6,036 nucleotides of DNA from Gammaproteobacteria bacterium (GTDB lineage Bacteria; Pseudomonadota; Gammaproteobacteria; UBA9214): the NCBI GenBank assembly GCA_029859555.1, contig JAOUCV010000146.1:1-6036 (forward strand). The letters run 5' to 3'. Shown here in pieces: positions 1 to 6,036 of this stretch (positions within the stretch are counted from its first letter, which is position 1; every line of letters begins with the position of its first letter). The translations under genes were made by a program, and so were the position numbers. Below the pieces are notes generated by a model. The model was not told the origin of the DNA, made no database searches, and saw nothing but the letters and a program-made list of their open reading frames with translations.

Positions 1-2129
1 GACGGGAGACTGCGCACCCGGCGCATTACCCTGGCAAGATGCTGACGGTTATGTACCGTCAGCCTGAATAATAGATTGTTCGTCAGCCCGTCGCGCTCTT
101 CAATACCAACATTTTCGATATTGGAATCTGTGTCTCCAATAATCGTAGCGACCCTTGCCAGCACACCCCGCCGCTCTTCGACAACGACACTGATCTCGAC
201 AGGAAACTCTTCATCAAGGCCGGGCTCCCATTGCACATCAATACAATTCTCGGCGGGATACTTGTCATCAGCAATATTTCTGCAGGCCTGGGTATGAATC
301 ATCATGCCGCGACCGCCGGTAATCACGCCGACGACCGGATCACCCGGAATCGGACGACAGCATTTTGAAAACCGGGTTACCATGCCCTCGCTACCCTTGA
401 TCACCAGTGGTTGCATCGCCGTTCCTTTATTTTCGGCGTCACTCCCACCGTAGCCTGACGGGGCCAGCGCCTGTGCTACCAGCACCGAGGAGCGCCGACC
501 CAGACCGATTTCAACCAGCAGATCCTCCTCGGTTTTCAGGTGATACTCACCCAGCAAGGCACGCACACGCTTGCCAGGAACCTTGTCCGCAGCAGTTTCA
601 AACACACCCAGTGCCCGCTCCAGCATTCGGCGGCCCAGCTCCACGGCCTCTTCACGCTTCAGGTTCTTTTGATAATGGCGAATATTGGAACGCGCCTTGG
701 CAGACACCACAAAACTCAGCCATGCCGGACTCGGATGCGCACCGACTGCAGTGACAATTTCCACAGTCTGCCCGTTACGCAGCACGGTACGTAACGGCAC
801 CAGTTGCCGGTCAACACGCGAAGCAATACAGGTATTGCCAACATCGGTATGCACGGCATAGGCAAAGTCAATAACAGTGGCGCCATGTGGCAACTTCATG
901 ATCTCGCCAGCCGGTGTAAAGACATAAACGGCATCGGGAAACAGGTCGAGCTTGACGTTTTCAAGGAATTCCAGGGAATCACCGGCATGCGTTTGCATCT
1001 CCAGCAGTTCACGCAACCACTCGCGCGCACCGGCATTCATCTGGTCAATATTTTCTTCGCGGCCCTTGTATACCCAGTGTGCCGCCACGCCTGACTCGGC
1101 AATCTTGTCCATCTCTTCGGTGCGAATCTGCACCTCGATCGGCACGCCATAGGGCCCAAACAGAATACTGTGCAGGGACTGGTATCCGTTCGCTTTCGGA
1201 ATGGCAATATAGTCCTTGAATTTACCCGGCACCGGCTTGAACAGGTTGTGCATGATGCCCAGAGCCCGGTAACAGGTATCTATCTCGTCCACTACAATGC
1301 GAAACGCATACACATCATAGGTTTCTTCGAACGACAGTGTCTTGTCACGAATCTTTTTATACAGGCTGTACAGGTGTTTCTCTCGACTGAGTATGCGTCC
1401 CTGCAACCCTTCCTGCCCCACCCTGCGCTTGATTGCGGCCTCAATTTTATTGAGCACTTCCTTGCGATGTCCGCGCGACGCCAGCACTGCCTTTTCCAAC
1501 ACCTTGTAACGCAGCGGATAGAGTGCGGCAAAGCCGAGATCTTCCAGTTCCACACGCAAGGCATTGATACCCAGGCGGTTGGCTATCGGGGCATAAATAT
1601 CGAGGGTTTCGCGGGCGATACGACGGCGTTTATCCGGAGGCATCACGCCGAGGGTGCGCATGTTATGCAGGCGGTCGGCAAGTTTCACAAGGATCACGCG
1701 GATATCGCGCACCATCGCCAGGATCATCTTGCGGAAGTTCTCGGCCTGCGCCTCTGCCTGAGATTCAAACTCTATCTGGGTCAGCTTGCTGACGCCGTCA
1801 ACCAGCTCGGCAACCTCGGTACCAAAACTGTCGGCAATCTGTTCCTTCGCCGTTGGCGTGTCTTCTATGACATCATGCAGAATCGCCGCCACGATGGTTT
1901 TATGGTCAAGCCGCAACTCGGCAAGGATGCGCGCCGCAGCAATCGGGTGATAGATATAGGGTTCGCCGGAAACCCGGCGCTGGCCTTCATGGGCTTCTGC
2001 GCCAAACAGATAGGCACTATAAACATCCTGAACCTGATCTTCATCCAGGTAGGACTCCAGCATTTTGCACAAATCGCTGATCAGGAAACGTGAGCCGGTT
2101 TCTGCAGCAATATCCGATCTGGTAACCAT
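1..2129 (-). CDS. spoT: SpoT: bifunctional (p)ppGpp synthetase/hydrolase, partial (3' end beyond left edge)
   Basis: SpoT degrades the alarmone (p)ppGpp to GDP/GTP and can also make it from ATP and GDP/GTP. I translated 709 uninterrupted codons; E. coli SpoT has 702 residues, so only a few C-terminal residues are missing. Domains in order: HD hydrolase with H61, H85-D86 (HDVIEDT) and D152 (KLADRLHNM), so hydrolysis should be intact; synthetase at about 240-350 with the G-loop region SREKHLYSLY, D272, Y316 (NGYQSLH) and E332 (IEVQIRT); TGS at about 395-460; a Cys motif (KCCRPIPGD, C590-C591, with HTQAC C616); and an ACT domain from about 643 to the edge. The RXKD motif typical of bifunctional enzymes reads KFKD (303-306), not the EXDD of RelA, which argues for SpoT over RelA. 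The ATG at 2129 is the only start after an in-frame TAA upstream, but it has no clear Shine-Dalgarno sequence. It lies 195 nt downstream of rpoZ. The identification is firm from alignment by memory to E. coli SpoT. Confidence 0.97.
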   Translation of the reverse strand, partial: MVTRSDIAAETGSRFLISDLCKMLESYLDEDQVQDVYSAYLFGAEAHEGQRRVSGEPYIYHPIAAARILAELRLDHKTIVAAILHDVIEDTPTAKEQIADSFGTEVAELVDGVSKLTQIEFESQAEAQAENFRKMILAMVRDIRVILVKLADRLHNMRTLGVMPPDKRRRIARETLDIYAPIANRLGINALRVELEDLGFAALYPLRYKVLEKAVLASRGHRKEVLNKIEAAIKRRVGQEGLQGRILSREKHLYSLYKKIRDKTLSFEETYDVYAFRIVVDEIDTCYRALGIMHNLFKPVPGKFKDYIAIPKANGYQSLHSILFGPYGVPIEVQIRTEEMDKIAESGVAAHWVYKGREENIDQMNAGAREWLRELLEMQTHAGDSLEFLENVKLDLFPDAVYVFTPAGEIMKLPHGATVIDFAYAVHTDVGNTCIASRVDRQLVPLRTVLRNGQTVEIVTAVGAHPSPAWLSFVVSAKARSNIRHYQKNLKREEAVELGRRMLERALGVFETAADKVPGKRVRALLGEYHLKTEEDLLVEIGLGRRSSVLVAQALAPSGYGGSDAENKGTAMQPLVIKGSEGMVTRFSKCCRPIPGDPVVGVITGGRGMMIHTQACRNIADDKYPAENCIDVQWEPGLDEEFPVEISVVVEERRGVLARVATIIGDTDSNIENVGIEERDGLTNNLLFRLTVHNRQHLARVMRRVRSLP

Positions 2130-2175
2130 AGACGTTATGTCAGCGTATTTTGGTGCGTCCGTTTCACAAACCGGA

Positions 2176-2202
2176 ACTATAACGCATTAGCGCTCGCAGC
2201 AA
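2176..2202 (-). promoter_or_regulatory. weak sigma70-like promoter candidate for spoT
   Basis: On the minus strand a TATAGT hexamer (2181-2176, five of six matches to TATAAT) lies about 47 nt upstream of the spoT ATG. A TTGCTG hexamer (2202-2197) sits upstream with a 15-nt spacer, shorter than the usual 17. The site falls in the only sizeable gap of the yicC-gmk-rpoZ-spoT cluster, so an internal spoT promoter is plausible. The match is poor enough that chance is a real alternative. Confidence 0.2.
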
Positions 2203-2277
2203 TATTCAGAAATAGCCGGCACACTGGACAACAGGGATGCTGGTAACAAGCTCCGTGACCGATCAAAAACACTGAGA

Positions 2278-2296
2278 TCCTGCAGCTGCTGCAGGA
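2278..2296 (-). other. hairpin in the rpoZ-spoT gap
   Basis: An inverted repeat with 8-bp arms (TCCTGCAG / CTGCAGGA) and a 3-nt loop lies 28 nt after the rpoZ stop codon. On the minus strand it is followed, after about 7 nt, by GTTTTTG. The T-run is short and set off from the stem, so this is a poor intrinsic terminator. It could act as a partial attenuator, an RNA-processing site or a 3'-end stabiliser between rpoZ and spoT. Confidence 0.35.
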
Positions 2297-2324
2297 GATT
2301 GGCAAAACGCTGTGTAATCCCGGA

Positions 2325-2738
2325 TCAGCTTTCTTGTGGGGGCAGTTCGTCAGCTGCAGCAGCGGGTGCTGCATCGGCGGGTGCTGCATCGGCGGGTGCT
2401 GCGTCGGCGGCGGGTGCTGCGTCGGCGGGTGCTGCATCGGCGGGTGCTGCATCGGCAGCAGCTGTCTCACCCTCGCCTTCGGCTTTTACTTCATCCCCGG
2501 TTTCAGCCTCGGTCTCTTCTTCTTCGAATACCGGATGCGTCGGCTCGTCCAGAATGGACGGCCCGATCAGTCCCTCGGCAATCTCTCGCAAGGCAACAAT
2601 GGTCGGTTTGTCGTTTTCCCAGTCCACCAGCGGCTGCACACCATTGGCCAGTTGCCGGGCACGCTTGGTTGCTACCAGCACCAGCTGAAAGCGGTTATCA
2701 ACCTTGTCGAGACAATCTTCTACTGTGACGCGTGCCAT
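2325..2738 (-). CDS. rpoZ: RpoZ: RNA polymerase omega subunit with an ADAAP-repeat C-terminal tail
   Basis: Omega is the small RNA polymerase subunit that chaperones beta-prime and, with it, forms ppGpp binding site 1. Residues 1-66 match E. coli omega closely ([17 protein letters not shown], then [18 protein letters not shown]). The residues that contact ppGpp in E. coli omega, A2-R3-V4-T5 and R52, appear as A2-R3-V4-T5 and R51 (one residue fewer in a loop), so site 1 is probably kept. At 137 residues it is much longer than the 91 of E. coli. The extra length is an acidic stretch (about 71-91) and six ADAAP units (95-125, with one additional Ala at 110), ending in DELPPQES. The tail looks disordered and its function is unknown. 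A GGAG sits 6 nt before the ATG, supporting this start. It lies 54 nt downstream of gmk, in the usual gmk-rpoZ-spoT order. Confidence 0.97.
   Translation of the reverse strand: MARVTVEDCLDKVDNRFQLVLVATKRARQLANGVQPLVDWENDKPTIVALREIAEGLIGPSILDEPTHPVFEEEETEAETGDEVKAEGEGETAAADAAPADAAPADAAPAADAAPADAAPADAAPAAAADELPPQES
2365..2457 (-). repeat. six-copy 15-bp tandem repeat inside rpoZ
   Basis: On the plus strand the unit GGTGCTGC[A/G]TCGGCG occurs six times: 2365-2379, 2380-2394, 2395-2409, 2413-2427, 2428-2442 and 2443-2457. A 3-bp GCG insertion lies between copies three and four, and the last base differs in copy six. The only variable internal base follows the order A, A, G, G, A, A, which switches the Asp codon between GAT and GAC. 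Unit and insertion are multiples of three, so changes in copy number keep rpoZ in frame. The near-identity of the copies suggests recent expansion by slippage or recombination. Confidence 0.95.
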
Positions 2739-2742
2739 GTAA

Positions 2743-2748
2743 CTCTCC
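2743..2748 (-). promoter_or_regulatory. rpoZ ribosome binding site
   Basis: The minus strand reads GGAGAG just before TTACATG. The GGAG core is 6 nt from the rpoZ ATG, close to ideal spacing. This fixes the start at MARVTV, the same N-terminus as E. coli omega. Confidence 0.8.
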
Positions 2749-2792
2749 GAAAAACCTGCATATAACCTGAAGGGCGTGCGAGTTTACCCGAA

Positions 2793-3464
<672 letters not shown>

Positions 3465-4331
3465 TTACTCAACATTCTGAACCTGCTCGCGCATCTGCTC
3501 TATCAGCACCTTCAGCTCGACAGAGATACTGGTTGTTTCCGTGACGACCGACTTGGAACCCAGCGTATTCGCTTCACGGTTCAGCTCCTGCATCAAAAAA
3601 TCCAGCCGGCGACCCACCGGTTCCCTGCGTTCCAGCACCCGGCGCACTTCACCGATATGGCTTTCAAGCCGATCCATTTCCTCATCCACATCAACCTTCT
3701 GCAACTGCATCACCAGTTCCTGCTCAAAACGCCCGGGATCCACATCGACGTCCAGATCAGCCAGGCGCGCCTGCAGCTTCTGCCGCAGGCCGGCACGTAT
3801 TTCCGGCAAGCAGCTGCGCGCCTGCACCACCAGCGCACTCATATCGTCACAGCGCTGCAGCAGCAAAAGGTTGATCTGCTCGCCTTCACGTTCACGCGAC
3901 AACAGTAACTCATCCAGCGATTTATCCAGCAAGGTCAGCGCCTGCTGCTGCAGGGGTCCGGTATCGACCGTTGCTTCACGTACCACCCCCGGCCAGCGCA
4001 GCAATTCCAGCGGGCTCAACGGCACAGCTGCCGGCAAACGGCTGTTGACCGCCTCGCAGGCAGCCAATACGCGTGTCAGATTATCTTCATTGACATCAAC
4101 CGGTGCTGCACCGGCAGCAGCAGGTTGAAAACGACAGGAACACTCCACCTTGCCACGCCCCAGGCGCGCGTTAAGCCGCTCCCTGACCGCAGACTCCATG
4201 GCGCGGAGTTCTTCCGGCAGGCGCAGGCCGAGTTCCAGATAACGATGATTAAGGGAACGAATCTCCCATGCCAGACTGCCATATTCAGTATCGGCTTGCT
4301 GTCTGGCGAATGCCGTCATGCTGCGTATCAT
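3465..4331 (-). CDS. yicC: YicC-family endoribonuclease
   Basis: The 288 residues match E. coli YicC (287 residues) from end to end. The N-terminal YicC domain opens with MIRSMTAFAR and contains RSLNHRYLE (25-33), RGKVEC (59-64) and LRWPGV (111-116). The C-terminal DUF1732 part (about 204-288) contains EQELVMQLQKVDVDEEMDRLESH, split here around residue 214, then GRRLDFLMQELNREANTLGSK (240-260) and the ending LKVLIEQMREQVQNVE. E. coli YicC has been reported as an RNase that promotes degradation of the small RNA RyhB; whether the same target exists here is unknown. No signal peptide or membrane segment is seen, so it should be cytoplasmic. The start ATG has only a distant GGCGAG about 10 nt upstream. 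It is probably the first gene of the yicC-gmk-rpoZ-spoT cluster, because a terminator closes the preceding unit. Confidence 0.95.
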   Translation of the reverse strand: MIRSMTAFARQQADTEYGSLAWEIRSLNHRYLELGLRLPEELRAMESAVRERLNARLGRGKVECSCRFQPAAAGAAPVDVNEDNLTRVLAACEAVNSRLPAAVPLSPLELLRWPGVVREATVDTGPLQQQALTLLDKSLDELLLSREREGEQINLLLLQRCDDMSALVVQARSCLPEIRAGLRQKLQARLADLDVDVDPGRFEQELVMQLQKVDVDEEMDRLESHIGEVRRVLERREPVGRRLDFLMQELNREANTLGSKSVVTETTSISVELKVLIEQMREQVQNVE

Positions 4332-4358
4332 CTGATAGTTACTCGCCTGCCGTAAGGG

Positions 4359-4364
4359 ATTGTA
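4359..4364 (-). promoter_or_regulatory. candidate -10 element upstream of yicC
   Basis: The minus strand reads TACAAT here (five of six matches to TATAAT), 27 nt before the yicC ATG. No good -35 is found at 16-18 nt upstream; that position falls inside the inverted repeat at 4367-4392. A promoter is expected between the terminator at 4409-4442 and yicC, which is the main support for this weak match. Confidence 0.3.
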
Positions 4365-4366
4365 AT

Positions 4367-4392
4367 GTTAAGCCTTGTCGACGGGCTTTAAC
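4367..4392. promoter_or_regulatory. inverted repeat upstream of yicC, operator-like
   Basis: GTTAAGCC (4367-4374) pairs with GGCTTTAAC (4384-4392), giving eight base pairs with one bulged T. The 9-nt loop carries the palindrome GTCGAC. It lies directly upstream of the TACAAT hexamer of the presumed yicC promoter, where a regulator or RNA polymerase would contact DNA. There is no T-run beyond it on the minus strand, so it is not an obvious intrinsic terminator. Confidence 0.4.
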
Positions 4393-4408
4393 AGCCAACC
4401 ACAGGCAT

Positions 4409-4442
4409 AAAAAAACCACTGCTACCAACTGGCAGCAGTGGT
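4409..4442 (-). terminator. rho-independent terminator of the small exported-protein gene
   Basis: On the minus strand ACCACTGCTGCC (4442-4431) pairs with GGTAGCAGTGGT (4426-4415) around a 4-nt loop, with one A-C mismatch. A run of T follows directly (plus-strand A-run 4409-4415). It sits 27 nt after the stop codon of the gene at 4470-4775. It separates that gene from yicC and implies that yicC has its own promoter. Confidence 0.9.
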
Positions 4443-4469
4443 CTGGATTTGCAGTGATCGGAGCGTTGC

Positions 4470-4775
4470 CTACAATTCGCCCAGCGGCCTGACAAAGGTA
4501 TAGGCAGCTGGCTCGACAAACAGTGTTTTGCCGGCCTCACCGACATTGCCACCGAGCAGACTGAAAGGCAGGGTAACAATAAATGTTGCAGCTCCAAGGA
4601 TCGTACCGACCAGCATAAATGGACGCACCATGAAAGCATCTGCCAGCATGGTACCACCCGTAGGTTCCTGTGTGGCCACCTCATATGCCGCGACATTCGC
4701 ACTGAACATGACATTGGAAAGCGCCAGTGAAAAAGCCAGAAAATAGGTGAGCAGTTTTCTGTTTAACTTGTGCAT
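4470..4775 (-). CDS. small exported or membrane protein of unknown function
   Basis: The product is 101 residues. The N-terminus has basic residues (K3, R6, K7) followed by a hydrophobic core (about 8-24), then SANVAAYEVA, which offers a signal peptidase I site after residue 30 (V-A-A). A second hydrophobic stretch (about 52-72, FMLVGTILGAATFIVTLPFS) could be a membrane segment. The C-terminus ends VEPAAYTFVRPLGEL, and the LPFSLLGGNVGEAGKTL part looks like a conserved block. I recall similar short proteins of unknown function in other gammaproteobacteria but cannot name a family. There is no lipobox Cys. The frame is open to an ATG at 4814, but the ATG at 4775 is chosen because AGGAG precedes it by 9 nt and it begins the signal peptide properly. 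It has its own strong terminator and appears monocistronic. The export prediction is inference from composition. Confidence 0.85.
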   Translation of the reverse strand: MHKLNRKLLTYFLAFSLALSNVMFSANVAAYEVATQEPTGGTMLADAFMVRPFMLVGTILGAATFIVTLPFSLLGGNVGEAGKTLFVEPAAYTFVRPLGEL

Positions 4776-4784
4776 CGTATGAAT

Positions 4785-4790
4785 CTCCTT
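4785..4790 (-). promoter_or_regulatory. ribosome binding site deciding the start at 4775
   Basis: The minus strand reads AAGGAGATTCATACG before the ATG at 4775, so a near-perfect Shine-Dalgarno sequence is 9 nt from the start. The alternative ATG at 4814 lacks such a site and would put 13 residues before the signal peptide. Confidence 0.85.
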
Positions 4791-4827
4791 GTGCATGATC
4801 CGCAACAGCGGCATCAGATACCGGTAC

Positions 4828-4848
4828 TCGAATACTCTTTATATTCGA
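4828..4848. promoter_or_regulatory. TCGAATA-N7-TATTCGA palindrome with embedded TATAAA
   Basis: Perfect 7-bp inverted arms (4828-4834 and 4842-4848) are separated by 7 nt. On the minus strand the element contains TATAAA, a possible -10 hexamer (4843-4838), about 60 nt upstream of the small gene's ATG. No good -35 is seen 16-18 nt upstream. The layout would suit an operator over a promoter, or a 5'-UTR hairpin. Arms of this length can occur by chance in a gap of 190 nt. Confidence 0.35.
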
Positions 4849-5003
4849 CCAGTGACCACCCTGCCTTTAGCAGGTTCGTAACCCATCCACCGGGAATGCG
4901 ACGCCGTTCAAACTTCAGAGCTCAACACACCAGCTTCGTCCAACATAGTACAAATCCAGTAATCATTCAAGTATCAGGAACTTAGAATACAACAGGCGGT
5001 CTT

Positions 5004-6036
5004 TCAGCCGATATTATCCTGCGCTGGCGGCAGCGAATCTGCGACTATCCCGGGCTCCACCTTCGGGCCCAGCATGATGGCCACCCAGCGCGTCTCATCG
5101 TGGCTTTCCAGTGCAATCTTGGCAGTAATAGTAAGCGGTACCGACAGCAACATCCCCACCGGACCCAGCACCCAGCCCCAGAAGACCAGCGAAAGAAACA
5201 CCACCAGCGTCGACAGCCCCAGCCCCCTGCCCATGTAACGCGGCTCGATAAAGGTGCCTATTAAAATATTGATAACCAGGTAACCACCCGCCACCACCAG
5301 GGCCGCGCTGAACCCCAAATGCACCAACACCTGAATAACAGCGGGTATCGCTGCGATAATGGAACCGATATTGGGCACAAAATTCAGCAGAAAGGCGAGC
5401 AAGCCCCAGAGCAGCGGATAGTCCACCCCCACAAACAGCATCAGGACAACCACCAGAAAACCGGTCGCCAGACTGGTCAGCGTCTTGATACCCATGTAAC
5501 GCTTGATATTGCCGATCGCCTCACTGAATTCGGTCAGCGAATCATCGGCTTTTCCGCGCATCAGGCGCCACTTGTCAGGAAAACCCGCTGCTTCCAGCAT
5601 AATAAAGACTACCGTGATCAGAATCAGGAAGCCGTTCGTCAACATGTTTCCCATGCCACCCAGGATGTTGGTCGCCATCTGCACTGCCTTGGCAGGATCC
5701 ATGTAAGCCGATATCAGCTCATTTGAAATGTGTATTCCGATGTTATCCAGCCAGGCCAGCAGGCCGGTGGTGGCACCCTGTAGTCGCTCCTGAAAGGCCG
5801 GAAAACTGCCGGAAAATTCCTCCACTGAACTGCCTATCAAGGTGCCGACCAGCAACAGGCCGAACACCAGCAGGCCAAGGACTACCAGCAAAGCTGCACC
5901 GGCAGGCAGGCCCTTGTCCTGTAGCCAACTGAAAGGCGAGGCGATCAGAATCGCAATAAATACCGCCAGCAAAAACGGCACCAGCAACGACGCAGCTGCT
6001 TTCATGCCGGCGACGATAATGATAAAAGCAGCAATC
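5004..6036 (-). CDS. tqsA: AI-2E family transporter, TqsA-like, partial (5' end beyond right edge)
   Basis: This is a polytopic inner-membrane protein of the AI-2E transporter family (PF01594). E. coli TqsA (YdgG, 344 residues) has been linked to export of the quorum signal AI-2, while other members carry other solutes such as Na+/H+. The match to TqsA is strong across the second half: LLWGLLAFLLNFVPNIGS, then EPRYMGRGLGLSTLVVFLSL and FWGWVLGPVGMLLSVPLT. The N-terminal part has VPFLLAVFIAILIASP and a loop with EEFSGSFPAFQERL. Several hydrophobic helices are visible. An ATG at 6005 would give 333 residues, but the frame stays open to the edge with hydrophobic residues (IAAFIIIVAG) that extend the first membrane helix, as in TqsA. 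The true start is therefore probably outside the window. The stop TGA is at 5006-5004. No clear terminator follows it. Family assignment is firm; the substrate and the symbol are by similarity only. Confidence 0.93.
   Translation of the reverse strand, partial: IAAFIIIVAGMKAAASLLVPFLLAVFIAILIASPFSWLQDKGLPAGAALLVVLGLLVFGLLLVGTLIGSSVEEFSGSFPAFQERLQGATTGLLAWLDNIGIHISNELISAYMDPAKAVQMATNILGGMGNMLTNGFLILITVVFIMLEAAGFPDKWRLMRGKADDSLTEFSEAIGNIKRYMGIKTLTSLATGFLVVVLMLFVGVDYPLLWGLLAFLLNFVPNIGSIIAAIPAVIQVLVHLGFSAALVVAGGYLVINILIGTFIEPRYMGRGLGLSTLVVFLSLVFWGWVLGPVGMLLSVPLTITAKIALESHDETRWVAIMLGPKVEPGIVADSLPPAQDNIG

Noticed and set aside
1170..2093. A 307-codon open frame on the plus strand.
   Set aside because: It lies antisense inside spoT, whose minus-strand translation aligns with known SpoT throughout. 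It has no recognisable domain and a His/Gln-rich composition typical of a shadow frame.
2365..2457. Possible CRISPR-like or direct-repeat array.
   Set aside because: The 15-bp units are contiguous with no unique spacers and are translated as part of omega; no cas genes are present.
2334..2765. Plus-strand frames with Cys/Gly-rich (CCIGGCC-like) or Ala/Gly-rich repeats that resemble metal-binding or structural proteins.
   Set aside because: They are the opposite-strand readings of the 15-bp repeat in rpoZ. The rpoZ frame has a conserved core and a good ribosome binding site.
4470..4814. Longer 114-residue form of the small exported protein starting at the ATG at 4814.
   Set aside because: The ATG at 4775 has a far better Shine-Dalgarno sequence, which would otherwise lie inside the coding region, and gives a normal signal peptide.
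4855..4875. Short hairpin CCTGC-CTTTA-GCAGG as a terminator after the transporter gene.
   Set aside because: The stem is only 5 bp and no T-run follows on either strand, and it is about 130 nt from the stop codon.

Overview
The window looks like a chromosomal housekeeping segment from a non-enteric gammaproteobacterium. It is moderately GC-rich, and every recognisable gene lies on the minus strand. Read in the direction of transcription (high to low coordinates), the genes are: a TqsA-like AI-2E family transporter (cut by the right edge), a small exported or membrane protein of unknown function, yicC, gmk, rpoZ and spoT (cut by the left edge). The order yicC-gmk-rpoZ-spoT matches what I recall from Pseudomonas-type genomes. 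In Escherichia coli, gmk-rpoZ-spoT are together but yicC is elsewhere. The exact genus cannot be told from the sequence.

Region by region: 1-2129 is spoT, a full RelA/SpoT-type long RSH protein lacking only its last few residues. 2130-2324 is a 195-nt gap with a small hairpin and a weak promoter-like site. 2325-2738 is rpoZ, with an unusual C-terminal extension: an acidic stretch followed by six ADAAP repeats encoded by a 15-bp tandem repeat. 2793-3440 is gmk and 3465-4331 is yicC. 4332-4469 holds a clear rho-independent terminator and an inverted repeat. 4470-4775 is the small exported protein, preceded by a strong ribosome binding site and an inverted repeat. 5004-6036 is the transporter.

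The genes yicC-gmk-rpoZ-spoT are closely spaced and probably co-transcribed. They link guanine nucleotide supply (Gmk makes GDP), the RNA polymerase omega subunit (which forms part of ppGpp binding site 1), the enzyme that makes and degrades ppGpp (SpoT), and an RNase of the YicC family. The small protein has its own terminator and is probably a separate unit. Nothing here looks mobile, and there is no CRISPR, phage or defence locus. I did not find a clearly new system. The features most worth a second look are the repeat-tailed omega subunit and the uncharacterised small envelope protein with its upstream palindrome.
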